From positions 27,795,530 to 27,859,529 of the forward strand of contig NC_065543.1 of assembly GCF_932294415.1 (NCBI RefSeq): a stretch of DNA of 64,000 bases. Reading direction: 5' to 3'. This document shows positions 12,272 to 23,690 of the stretch, piece after piece. The notes under the pieces are model-generated. The model ran no database searches and had not been told where the DNA came from. It was given only the letters and a program-made list of their open reading frames with translations. The position numbers were made by a program, and so were the translations under genes. Source of the DNA: Quercus robur (lineage: Eukaryota > Streptophyta > Magnoliopsida > Fagales > Fagaceae). Positions within the stretch are counted from its first letter, which is position 1; each line of letters begins with the position of its first letter.

Positions 12272-12741
12272 ATGGCGCCAAACTAATAATACCAAAAATT
12301 GTTAGTTGCTTATGTTCGTCCAGATGGAATGTGTCGTTGGTGCTTCAAGGAACCTGCATGAGATCAAGAGTAGAACTTTGCTTGATTGGTCACCAGTGTG
12401 GTACTCGCCACTGAACTTCCGATGATAAAGTTAGATGAAAATTGAGTATATTGAGCAAAGATAATGATAGTATGCAGGTCTCTTGTTATTTAAATGTAAG
12501 TGTTTCAGTACCTTTTCTAGGAGTCTAATATTGTTTATATATAGGGTCTTCCCTTCTAGTAAGGTCTTCCCTTCTAGTAACGTCTTCTGGTGGCTCAATG
12601 AGATGGCTTGATGTCCCCTCCAAAGGCCATATCTCCTGTATTTATTGGTGTGTAACGGTTCCGCCATTAAATGTCTGTTTAATGGCGCTTTTGATCGTCT
12701 AGTGTGGATTGTCTGGACGAAGTGAATTATTTGGTTCATCA
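12272..12741 (-). mobile_element. Minus-strand LTR remnant with primer-binding site
   Basis: On the minus strand a block beginning TGATGAACCAAAT (12741) runs to about 12300, ends in ACTAACA, and is followed after about 20 nt by TGGCGCCATCTGTGGGGAC (about 12285-12267), a form of primer-binding site common in plant gypsy elements. This suggests a 5' LTR plus PBS with the rest of the element lost. It contains a perfect 18-bp tandem repeat (GGTCTTCCCTTCTAGTAA) near 12546-12580. No TSD can be tested, because the other end is missing. Confidence 0.45.
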
Positions 12742-13129
12742 CCTAGCATATAACTTTTGTCCTAAGTTCTAACCCTGACCATCTATGACTATAATGAGAA
12801 TATTTGTTAGCTTCCAAGTGTTGGAATTTATATTAAAATATCATGGGAAAGTTTATGTCAGTATTGAATTAAGATTTGATAACCACTATTAGAAATTCTG
12901 GCCAGTTTGGTTGTGTTGTTTAAACAATAGTTTTTATTGTTTAAATAATACAACACATATTTCCACAACACTTTTTCACCCACATGTATTTCCACAATAC
13001 TTAAACAATGTTACTAGAACAACATTACTCCAAAAAAAAAAAAAAAATCCTATTTATGTTAAATAGCATGTGCTATCAATCCTTGAGTAGTTTTAGATAG
13101 GGTAAAATACTATTTTGGTATGGCAAGAC

Positions 13130-14520
13130 CAGTGGCTCACTACCCGAAGCACTTACAGGGTAGTCATTCCAGAGAGGCTTGGAAACCAGATTAAGATGGT
13201 TAGGGACTTGCTGGGTAAGGAAGGAATGGAGTGGGACATAGAACTGGTGAGGGGTCTCTTTTTACCTTAGGATGCAAAGGCAATCCTTAGTATCCCCATC
13301 AGTGAATTGGTTGCAAAAGATAGAATGGTATAGGCTGAAGATAAGAAAGGTAAATTTATTGTAAGTAGTGCATATAGGCTGGGTCAGGAAATAGAGGCAA
13401 AGGGGGGTAACGCTGGTTGCTCGAACCTAATGAAAATGCATGGAGTTTGGCAGGGGGTGTGGAGAATGAACTGCCAAACAAAATTAAGCACTTTGCTTGG
13501 AAGGCATGTAATGGTATCTTGCCCACTAAAGACTCTCTCTTCCGTAGAAAGATCACGGACACTAATATATGTGAAGTTTGTGGTAGGCAGGTAGAAACAA
13601 CCATGCACATGCTCTATTTTTGTAGCCGTGGAACAGAGGTTTGGAGTGCAAGCAAGCTTTCTCTGCCTTGCAATGTTCAAGAGTCATGGAGCTTCGTGGA
13701 CACATTTAGTCGACTTCGGACAAGTTGGGAGGCCCAGTCGGGGCTGTTGGAGAGGTGGGTCACGATGTGTTGGGGTATTTGGAAGAGCAGAAACGAGGTC
13801 CGGCACGGCAGAAAGAGGCGACCTGGTCGTGTAATAGTGAGAAGCTCGCTGAAATTATTGGAGGACTTTCAATCAACCAATGAGAAGTTGAGCAGACCGA
13901 GAATAGAAAACCAGAACAGAGCTGCATGGAAGCCACCACCACTAGGTTCCTTCAAGGTCAATGTAGATGGTGCTCTGTTCTCAAAATCAAAGTAGTCCGG
14001 CGTGGGAGTTATGGTGCGCAACGAGGAAGGTAATGTGATAGCAGCCATGTCTAGGAAGATGGATTTACCTCTCGGAGCGTTAGAGATGGAGGCGAAGGCC
14101 CTAGAGATTGGGGTGAAATTTGCTGAGGAGGTGGGGCTTAGGGACGTGGTGTTTGAAGGAGACTTGCAGCTAATAATCAACGCCGTCCACGGTATTGGAG
14201 AGGCTGAGACTTCGGTTCAGAACATCATCCAAGGTGTGTTGCAAAAAGCCCAATGTATTACGGCGTTTGATTTTTTACATATTAAAAGGCAGGGGAATGC
14301 CCCTGCCCACTTGTTAGCTCAACATACTCAAAATGTTGAGAACGTGGTGGTATGGCTGGAGGACTGTCCCAGTCAGGTTGCACATGCGTGTGCACATGAT
14401 GCATCTGTTTTTCAATGTACTGAAGGGAGGTTTGAGTATTTCCCATCAAAAAAAGAAAAAGAAAAAGTAATTAAGAAATACATTTCAAATGCGGATTTCA
14501 AACCCAGGGGCCAGACCTAA
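13130..14520 (+). pseudogene. LINE (non-LTR retrotransposon) 3' remnant: RT C-terminus, zf-RVT and RNase H
   Basis: The 3' end of a plant L1-like ORF2. From about 13184 the frame reads RT-thumb-like text (DAKAILSIPIS, KGKFIVSSAYRLG) with stops at 13268-13270 and 13331-13333. After a frameshift near 13405-13450 a second frame carries the zinc-binding region (PNKIKHFAWKACNGILPTKD, CEVCGR, MHMLYFC) and then an RNase H domain (VNVDGALF, EMEAKALEIGV, VVFEGDLQLI, RQGNAPAHLLAQH), with one in-frame TAG at 13993-13995. The D-E-D residues are present, with His at the fourth position as in many plant RVT_3 domains. An A-rich tail begins near 14447. It lies directly upstream of the annexin promoter. Confidence 0.88.
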
Positions 14521-14689
14521 AGGAACTCACTTAGGACATTCAACACTCCATGACTTATTTACCCCCAAAATGGTTGACGCGTGTAATGTACGCGCCAAGA
14601 CATTGACCAAACTCAACCCTCTTTATTTTAATAGAAGCAGGTAGGTTCCTCGTTTCTCACGCAATTCAAAATAACTGTTCTCTCTCTGC

Positions 14690-14765
14690 ATTTATAAGAT
14701 ATGTTTTTTTTTTACTAACAACACTACGAGACAAAGCACACAACATAAAGGTCGAAGAAGGGAAG

Positions 14766-14802
<37 letters not shown>

Positions 14803-14813
14803 ACAAATCAATT
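14690..14813 (+). promoter_or_regulatory. Putative annexin core promoter and GA-rich 5' leader
   Basis: A TATA-like TTATAAG lies at 14692-14698, about 120 bp upstream of the annexin ATG, so transcription may start near 14725. The predicted leader ends in a pure (GA)n tract at about 14772-14801, 13 bp before the ATG. The decayed LINE ends at about 14465-14520, so the intergenic promoter space is only about 300-350 bp unless LINE sequence is also used. TSS position is inference. Confidence 0.5.
14772..14801 (+). repeat. (GA)n microsatellite in the annexin leader
   Basis: About 15 uninterrupted AG units, 13 bp upstream of the annexin ATG. It is complementary to a (CT)n tract at about 14896-14919, just inside intron 1. 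Confidence 0.85.
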
Positions 14814-14895
14814 ATGTCGACGCTAAGCGTTCCTCCAGTTCCAACCTCCCCAAGAGACGACGCTATTGCACTTTACCGTGCTTTCAAGGGTACTA

Positions 14896-14926
<31 letters not shown>

Positions 14927-17900
14927 AAATTTCTATACAAACATGCTTTTACTACTTGTTTGGTCCAACGTTGTAAATCCTCTACCCAAAAAAATAAAAT
15001 AAAAACATGAATTCCATGACACGTATAGATACTAATTGGCTTCAATCTTGTGAGCCTTTCATTTCATGCCTATCAATAATATTTGGTTCAAAAGGACTGA
15101 TTCTACTTTTTGGGTTTTTTTTTTTTTTTATACTGTTTTCGCTGTATGTCATGTCATGTGTCATCCCAATGTCTCCTCAACTAATTTACCAAAAAAAATT
15201 TCAATTAACTAAAAAAATAAATGTGCCCATCTCAATTTTTATTTATGAGCCTTAAAGGTTAGGATACGGACGCGTGTTCTCATCTGTCCAGTGGAATTAA
15301 TCCTTTCTAGATTGCACAACACGCGTCGGACACGATACCGTAAGACTCGCCGGACTCCGGTGTCCGAGCGGTGTCTTTTTTTTTTTCACTTCTCTGACAC
15401 GGCTCCGACACGGTAAGGAGGTTTCGGACAGATACAAACAAGAAGAAAAAAAGAAAAAGAACAAAAAGAGAAAAATGGGTCTGTGACTCACTAAATTGGT
15501 GCTAATGGCTGAGATCTGTACTTCAAATCTTTTATTTTTTTTATTTTTTCCTTCTAAATCCTTTTCTAATTTAGATCTCATTCCTCTCCATTGTAGTTAT
15601 CGCTAAGACTTTCAGCTTTGTGTCTTTCAAATGTTCTTACCTAACTATTTAGTCAATGATGTCAGATGGTTGATGGTTGGGTAGGAGTGGTGTGGCAATT
15701 TAATACACTTACTGTATATCTTTTGCTATTTTAGAGTCATCATGCGTCTTTCTTTTTTTTTTTTTCCTTTTTCTGTCAGTCCACTTCTTCTTTTTGGCTT
15801 TAATTCATTCATTCATTCACTCTTTGCTTATTGTAAATATTGTATTTTTTAAATTCTATGTCTAAAAATACTAAAAAATATGTCTAAATATAAAATTTAA
15901 TTAATTATTTAATTACTTTTCAAAAATTGCCTTATCCTGTATTTGTACCCATGTCATATCTGTGCCTGTGTCTGTGTCTGTGTTGGTGTAACTTAGCCAA
16001 TAAGTATACACTTATGTTGTTGGCACGCATGAAGCGAGGCAGGGCTGAGAAGTATTTCAAACTTGCTTTTAAGGCAAGTTATATAATGAGAAATGAATTC
16101 TTGTTGAGAGGACTCATTCAAGACCCTATATACTAATAACTGCTTGATTTTTATTTTTATTTTTTGGACGTCACATTTAAGCATTTTTATTTTTACATAC
16201 TACTAGAACAACAATGAATGTTTTTAGTCAATTGTGGATCTGTTTTTTTTTTTCTTCTTATTTTTCAACATCTTGAAACAATGCTTATTTGAACAATCTA
16301 CTTTCTGTTGTTATAGACCTAAAAAATTGTTGTTGTTTCATTAAATTCAATTGACAATGGTTATTTTCTATATTGTTCTCTCATACAGTCATACTTGCTT
16401 TAAGGCTAAGCACCCCACGAATCTATATTATTCATAAAGCTTCATGGTGATTTTCTACCTTAGGCTTTGGATTTTTTCCCAGCAGATAAAAAATACACTA
16501 AAGACCTAGTCACATTGTTGACTGTTACTTGATTTGATTCTTTTACTTAAAAAAAAAGTATATGAAGGTTTAAAGTTTTAATCTTCCTCTTCTTTCAACC
16601 AAATGGAGACTAGGGGAAGAAAATAAAATAATTGATTGTTTTTTAAAGTATTAAGGAAAATAAGTGTGTAATAGAAACACATATATGGTGTTTGGGCAAA
16701 TCACAACCACAACAGAAAGCAATGCTCTAGGTTTTTTTATTTTTAAGAAAGTGAGGCATATCATGTTATGATAATTGACTTGAAACATTGGAAAAGTTGC
16801 CTCCGAATATGATTTAATCAACCCATCTGCTTTTATGCTGTGACAATGAGTTTGTTTCAACACTGCTTTTAGTCAGTGTACCTTGCAGATGATTGTGGAA
16901 TGTGTACAAGCTCAAATAAGTTAGAGTAAAACAATATTGATCTGTTTTGGGGGTGAAATCAGTTTAGTTGACTATTAAATGAGGAGCCTTTACATTAAAG
17001 ATTAATATGAGAAGGGACCAGGACAACTCTCTTGACTTCGTCCCAAATCTGGGATTAAATCTTGACTTCATCAGGATTGGCAGTGTTCTTGGGTACAGGG
17101 ACTCCTGTTGTGTATTCCAGCCATTGAAAAAAAAAAAAAAAAATCCATTAATATGAAAAGGAAAGAAGTTGATATTTTCTGCATAGAAGATAAAGGGTGT
17201 GATTTTACTTGCAAGGATTGGAATGCTTTTCCCTTTCTTTTTGTCATGAGGTCTTTTGCCTTGAGAATATTCAATATTGTCTCCAAATAGATAAGTTGAA
17301 AAGCGGTCTGGTTGGCTGCTGAAAAGATTATGCCACTGGTTCTGATCACCCAAAGTAACTTCTGGAAGTTCAATTTTGATTTTATGTTGAGATACTTATG
17401 GTGAAGTCATTTAGGAATGTGAAGTGTTAAGTAGTTAAAAGCATCATTTCTAAAGCATATATTGAGTGAGAGAAGCAAAGAAAATCCTGTCCTGTGACAG
17501 CTTGGAGTGATCTAGGTGCCGTTTGGATTGGGCTGAAAGCTGCGTCTGCGTGCGTGTTTTTTTTTTTTTTCACTTCATGCGTTTAGCTTTAGGGTAGGGG
17601 GACAATTATCACTGTAGCAGTACTGTTCATATACTGTTACTGTTCATGCATTGTTCATGGAACTCACAACCACTTTATTCAGGAAAAAAATATTAAAAAT
17701 AGGTCTCACGGTACTATTCACACATTTTTGCTACAGTGTTTTCAGTTTTAGCAAAAATAAGTTCAATCCAAACAGACCCTTAGAGAGTCATCTTGCCTTT
17801 TATTCTAAGTTGACTTAATCTTTTACTGAACAAATTCTGAAATCTAGTTTTGTCAATGCATAATACATTTAAAAGGTTGATGTATCAATGAGAATCAGTA

Positions 17901-18691
17901 GAATCATCCTTTAAAAATGGTATTAGTTCTAAGCCATTTGTTTATCACATAAAAAAACTAGGACCAAAAAAGTTGGTATGAGAAGAATCTAGCAATCGTA
18001 AATTAAGTTGAAAAAAATATTTGTATTGCTACATTATTATCATTTAGGCCAGTAGAATATGTGGTGGCTTATTACCTGAAATGTTTGGGAGTTCCAAAAA
18101 TTTATGGGGGCGCATCTCTAAAAAGCAAGGCCTACTTTAATATTTGCTTACAACAATGTCGAAAAAACCACATCAACAAAACCGTGCATAGCCAAAGTTC
18201 TTGTATCATGTAGGCAGGTTAATTTCTGTTTAGGTTTGCTTATTTTGTAACCTAGAGTCAGGGAAAATTGTGAACCTCTGGTTGTTGAGAAAGGATTATG
18301 AGGCTTTCTGATCTATTGAGGATTAATTAGGTGAAGGTTCAATGGTTTAAAATTCTTTTGGAAGCAAAGCTAATTTGAGGACACTGTTAGAACAATGGCT
18401 TAGGGCTTGGTAGGAAATATTAAGTTGTGCCATAATGCTCTTGTGCAAGGCAACAGATGTTCACTGCAAGATGGCAAGTTCATATTTATAAGTGGTACTT
18501 CTTGGTTAGACAAATCAAGTTCTGTCACCACTTTCCTACATTTTGATTTTTACAAAAAATTGATAGTTGAAATATCATCTATTTTTTCTTTGTGAGTCAT
18601 CGCTATGTTTTAACTTTTGGGTTTGTCTCATTGACTCTTCTATGTGAAATTTGATGTTTCAAGAAATTTTTGTTATGTGGTACTCATATAT

Positions 18692-18725
<34 letters not shown>

Positions 18726-21700
18726 CAGGGTTTGGGTGTGACACGGCAGCAGTGGTCAATATTCTTGCCCATCGTGATGCAACACAACGTGCTCTCATCC
18801 AACAAGAATATAGAGTGATGTATTCTGATGACATTCTTAAACGCTTGTCTTCAGAGCTTAGTGGCAAATTAGAGGTACTGACTATACCTACTCAGCTACT
18901 CATGACTGCTTGAAGGCAAAGATCTATGGAGCATATATACTTTCTAATCACTTTCTAATCACTTTTTTTCCTTTTTTTAATTATTTATTTGATTTGTTTC
19001 TGACTCAAATACTTCAGAGAGAGTTGCAGATGATTGTATTTAGCAATAAAGCAATATGTTGTTTTATTTAATTATTATATATTTTAAACTCCTGTTCATC
19101 TTACATTCCTGCATTTATCAGACGTCAGTTCTGCTCTGGATGCATGATCCGGTGGGACGAGATGCAATAGTTGTCAAGCAGGGATTAAGTTCAGAGACAA
19201 AGAATCTTCAAGCTGCCACTGAAGTAATATGTTCTCGTACACCAACCCAGATACAGTGTTTTAAACAACTATATCATTCTAGATTTGGGGTTCCCCTTGA
19301 ACATGATATTGAAATGCAAGCCTCTGGAGATCATAAAAAGGTAGCTTTTTCTCTATGCATTTTTCAATTTTTCTTTAGCATTGCTTAATGTTAGTTTCCA
19401 TGTTTGAGAGGAATTTTGACGTTCTCACTTTTACCTAAGGACATTCATGAATAATTTTCCCCTTTTCTTTTCTTTTTTGGGTGTGTGTGTGTTTTTTTTT
19501 GGGGGGTGGTTCATAATGTGTTGATGCCTTGTAGACTTCTATGTGTTGACATGGAATCTGATCATATCTACCTGTATGTAACTGCAACTTTATATTGGCT
19601 AGATGATCTGGCACCATGTATTGCAAGAAAAGGATGCTCTAAACGGCTGAATAGTGTACATTTTCATATTACTTATATAGTCTTAGTTTGTGACATGATA
19701 GTTTGAAGGCATATTTATAAAGCCCTGGAGCTGACCTAAAGATATTGAAATTGCCTAATGTATCATTGAATGTTACATGGCCTTATGTCATACTGTTAGA
19801 TCTGTGTATGATGGCCCTAAGCAATTGCTATGTACATTGAAGATGAGGCTCTCAAAAGTCAGAAATAGGTCAATAATAAAGTCATATATTGCATCTGTTT
19901 CTGAATCTTGAAATGGATGAATTCTTTGTTTTGACTTGATTTGCAGAGCTGCAGATGAGACAGAATTGGAATTTGGATTGTTTGACGACTGATGAGTCTT
20001 GTTATAAGCTTTAGGCATTCTTAAGCCCAAAATCGTATTAGAGCCTACACAGAAAGTGCAAGCACAGCCTTGTTTGAAGTACATTTTTGAAGTATTTAAA
20101 GACTTTTTCTAATTTGGAGTAATATTTATAATATACAATCAAAATAATTTTTAAAATTTAAAATAGTAATATGTAGCCTATTAGATCAAATGATTGGAGT
20201 AGTGCAATTCCACAAAGGTTGTCACTTCAAATTTTAAATCCAACAATGGCTATTTCAATTTCTTATATTTTCTATATAGTAAATTTGAAAAAAAATAATC
20301 AATGGACAACATGATAATCAACTAATCACATACAATTTAAAGGCAACATTTTAGGAAATTGTCTGTGTTTTACAAAATTTGGACAGCTATAATAGCAATG
20401 ATCAAAATGAAGTACATGGCTTAACCAAAGCATGACCAAAAGTCAGTGATCATCAAGCACTAAAATACTAAAATGTAGTGACTAATTGAAAGGGTTTATG
20501 GGAAAAATATGAAAGAAAGAAATAAAAGCTCACTTTTTGGGCTTTGGGATTTTCCAAAAAGGGGCAAAAGTGCACACTTGATGTGCGCTTCATTGAATGC
20601 TCCTTGCCTTTTGGGTTTTGCACTTCATGCTTTAGAAGTGCCAGGTGCAATTATAACAACATTACTGACTTATAGTATAGTAGTATATATCTAATATCTG
20701 TTATATGAGGGGTGGCTTGATTCATGGTTTGTGATAATAATATGTTCAACCTGAAACTGTGTTGTGCTTAACCTTTCAATGTCTAATTTTCGAATTTAAA
20801 ATATCCCTTTTTAGGATATGAGAGGAAATAAAGTCATCAATATCTTAATGCAAAATATTTGATGTAGCTCTTGCTTGCATATGTAAGCACACCCCGTTAT
20901 GAAGGTCAGGAATTTGACAGAGAGATAACTGCGAAGGATTCAAAGGCTCTTTTTAAAGCAGGGGAAAAGAAATTGGGAACTGATGAGAAGACCTTTATCC
21001 ACATATTCAGTGAACGAAGCAGGGCACAATTGGCTGCTATTATTTCTGCTTACCATGACATGTATGGAAATTCACTTAAAAAGGTATATATATATTTTCT
21101 GAGATATCTTATATTTTTGTTTTAAAAAAAAAAAAAAAAAAAAGAAAAGATCTTTTGCCTGAAGGAAAGAAGTGCTTATTCAATCTTGAAATTTAGGCAG
21201 TGAAGGGCGAGACATCGGGGCTTTTTGAATATGCTCTCTTGACAATTTTAAGCTGCTCAGAGAATCCGGCGAGATACTTTGCTAAGGTATCATGTTGTTT
21301 CTCTTTGGTGAATTTGATTACAATGTATAAGTTTATCATAATAGTAATTTCACAAACTGGTAGTTTCTTGCTAAGAAGGCAAGGTAAATAGTACTTTTTG
21401 CTATTCAGGTTTTATCATTTCAGTACAGATCATTTTGTGGAAAATAAAAGAGGCAATAGTAGAGTTATCTGGTACACATGTATCACTTTATGTTGGATGA
21501 TTTTAGTACTGTTAACTACTCTAAATTTGAAGAATAGTAGTTCGGAATGATTTCCTTAATTGAAAAAAAAAAAAAAAAATTCCATTCTAATGTAAAAACC
21601 AATGGAAATTAGTTTGGTTTTGAAGGCATTCCAGCACCCTAAAATAATGAGGTATGCCAAAGCTTTCACATGTTTTCTGTTCCCTGTGTGGATAAGGCCC

Positions 21701-22317
21701 ATGTAGTACATATACATGGATCAATTTCTAGTTGGACAGCATCATGATAATTCTATAAAGCTTTTACATAATTTCCTTTTATTATGAGCTGCCAAACATC
21801 CCTCACATTATTCCAATAAATTACAAGTTCTTCCATTGTAACGATTAGAAACCAACAGAACAAAAGTGGGCCTAACTCATTGATTTATGACTATATCCAC
21901 TATTCTGATACTAGAATTAGATAGGAATGAAATTATGCTTTGTCAAACTATTCTCTCCGTTTCCATATGGACCATATCTCTAGTTTTTCTGAACAACAGG
22001 GCCAGATATGCTTTTACTGATGTGGGATTATGGTACTCAAGGACCTATATACCATTTTTATTATTGTCATAAAAATGACATGGATGCATCCTAACACCTC
22101 TGAAATTTTGCAGGTGTTGCATAAGGCTATGAAGGGCTTGGGGACTGATGACACCACCCTTATAAGGGTAATTGTGACAAGGACTGAGATTGATATGCAG
22201 TACATAAAAGCTGAATACCTGAAGAAATACAAGAAGACATTGAATGATGCAGTCCACTCGGAAACATCAGGCCATTACAGGACTTTTCTTCTTTCTCTTC
22301 TGGGTCCCAACCGTTAG
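14814..22317 (+). CDS. Annexin (plant D5/RJ4-like), six exons, 316 aa
   Basis: Calcium-dependent, phospholipid-binding annexin; family members act at membranes in secretion, stress and calcium signalling. Exons by GT-AG splicing: 14814-14889, 18729-18874, 19122-19340, 20868-21083, 21197-21286, 22114-22317. They total 951 nt (316 codons plus TAG) and every phase closes. The N terminus has the usual SPRDDA stretch. Repeat 1 carries KGFGCD (residues 25-30), repeat 4 carries KGLGTDD (256-262); repeats 2 and 3 lack the full calcium loop, as is usual in plant annexins. Conserved His40, Trp80, Cys111 and Cys239 are present. The IRI tripeptide linked to actin binding in other plant annexins reads IHI (191-193) and IRV (266-268). 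Intron 1 is 3.8 kb and holds a MITE-like insert. The ATG is the first one after the GA-rich leader and gives the family's standard N terminus. Subfamily assignment (D5/RJ4) is from memory of related sequences. Confidence 0.96.
14896..14919 (+). repeat. (CT)n microsatellite at the start of annexin intron 1
   Basis: About 12 CT units beginning 7 bp after the exon 1 donor site at 14889/14890. It mirrors the GA tract on the other side of exon 1. Confidence 0.85.
17517..17780. mobile_element. MITE-like element in annexin intron 1 (GTTTGGATTG termini)
   Basis: Ends GTGCCGTTTGGATTGGGCTG and, reverse complemented, GGGTCTGTTTGGATTGAACT form inverted repeats. The interior has repeated ACTGTTCATA/ACTGTTCATGC text and a T15 tract. 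It belongs to the same broad type as 6695-6945. A convincing target duplication was not found. It sits entirely within the intron. Confidence 0.55.
18692..18725 (+). repeat. T34 tract forming the annexin intron 1 polypyrimidine tract
   Basis: An uninterrupted run of about 34 T followed at once by CAG/GG, the acceptor of annexin exon 2. It serves as an unusually long, pure polypyrimidine tract. Confidence 0.85.
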
Positions 22318-22450
22318 CCAAATGATAGATGATAAGCGTTTGTAGGGGATTATGATGATGCTGCTCTATTATGTTGTTTCTGTCTTGATAGGATCATTGA
22401 TTAAGCTTCCTAAAGTGTGTAAATAACTAAATATTGTGTTGGGTGCTATA

Positions 22451-22456
22451 AATAAA
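22451..22456 (+). terminator. Annexin polyadenylation signal AATAAA
   Basis: Canonical AATAAA 134 bp after the annexin stop codon, in AT-rich sequence, in the expected place for a 3' UTR end. No other canonical hexamer was noticed closer to the stop. Confidence 0.6.
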
Positions 22457-23200
22457 GAACTTTGAAAATATTTTAGAATCATTACATTCACACTCATTTA
22501 ATGATGCATTTGTTGGAATTTTTCTTGAACTTATACTAATATTTTGATCTGCTGGGTGGTGATCCTTTGTGGAGATTATCTCTAGGGAAAGGCAGCATAG
22601 GACAGACAATCCTGAGCTGGGGGTTGTACCATACTAGTTCAATTCAATTAGGGTATGTTCAATTGTTGAGAATTATCTTGAGAGTTATAAGTTCTTAATA
22701 ATTTAAATTCACAAGAGTTAAATTTTATGGATATATTTAGAATTTGAATTTATATAATGTTACAGAAAACACGATATTTAGAATTAAAATTAAAATTGTT
22801 AAAAAAATCTTATGCTCTTTATTTTAGAAACCAATAAATTAATCATTTGACCATTATGGACAGTTTTGTTATAAAAAAAAAATGCTTTTAAACATTAATG
22901 AACATTATATTTGGAGGAGAAATAAATATTTTATTTCCTTGAAATCAACTCTACGTTCTTAGTTTAAGAAAGAAAATATAAGTAATTGGATTTGAGCATC
23001 ATGTTAGTATTTCTCACATATATAGACATTTCCAAGAATTGACATTTCTTACCAAAAAAAGTGCAAGTTAGAATTCTCACATTTCATGAGAAGTGAAATG
23101 TTGGAGGAAATTGTAATTCTCAAGAATTTTGTCAAATGAAGTATTCAATAATTCTTGGAAATTGATAGTTCCGGTTCCAAAATTTTACATACTAGACAGA
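22457..23200. other. Annexin downstream spacer
   Basis: AT-rich sequence with no recognised gene. Its last five bases (CACAT, 23201-23205 adjoining) duplicate the target of the gypsy-like element. Confidence 0.5.
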
Positions 23201-23205
23201 CACAT

Positions 23206-23673
23206 TGTTATGACTTAGACAATAGTAGTAGACCAACATATGCGTGTAACTGCACTAGGACTCTCAACTTGCACATCAGTTTTTGCAGAGACTTAGGATA
23301 AAAATAAAGAAGTTGTAGTTGGAATTAAAGATTAGGAATGATTCTATTAAAAAAAATAAAAAAATAAAGATTAGGAATGATAAGTATTAAGAGTCGTTTA
23401 GGAGTTTAAATAAATTAGGAGTTGTTTATTAAGCCATCCCTATTATGTAGGAGGAGATAAGTGTAAATTGGTTGCTATCAGCAGTTGTTTGTATTTGTAA
23501 TTTGAATTTCTGACATAACTGTTGTATCCCTTATTTTAAAGGGTAGAACGTATTAATGAAGGTAAACAAAAAATTATCCTAAATTCTCTTTCTTATTCTC
23601 CGTTCAGGAGAGTGGTTATCTTGAATACAACCAACAATCCTTCATTTAACTCTACAAACATTAGGTTTTATCA
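23206..23673 (+). repeat. 5' LTR of the deleted gypsy-like element
   Basis: 468 bp, TG...CA ends, immediately before the primer-binding site. It includes AT-rich promoter-like text. The terminal 85 bp match the 3' remnant with about ten substitutions, so the insertion is not recent. Confidence 0.8.
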
Positions 23674-23690
23674 TTTGGTAATAGAGCCAG

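Noticed and set aside
12431..12742. 103-codon ORF on the minus strand
   Set aside because: Its start coincides with the LTR terminus (TGATGAACC) and it contains an 18-bp tandem repeat; better explained as LTR sequence.
17517..17780. 8-bp target duplication for the intron 1 MITE
   Set aside because: Flanks CTAG and TTAG are similar only over four bases; not enough to claim a duplication.
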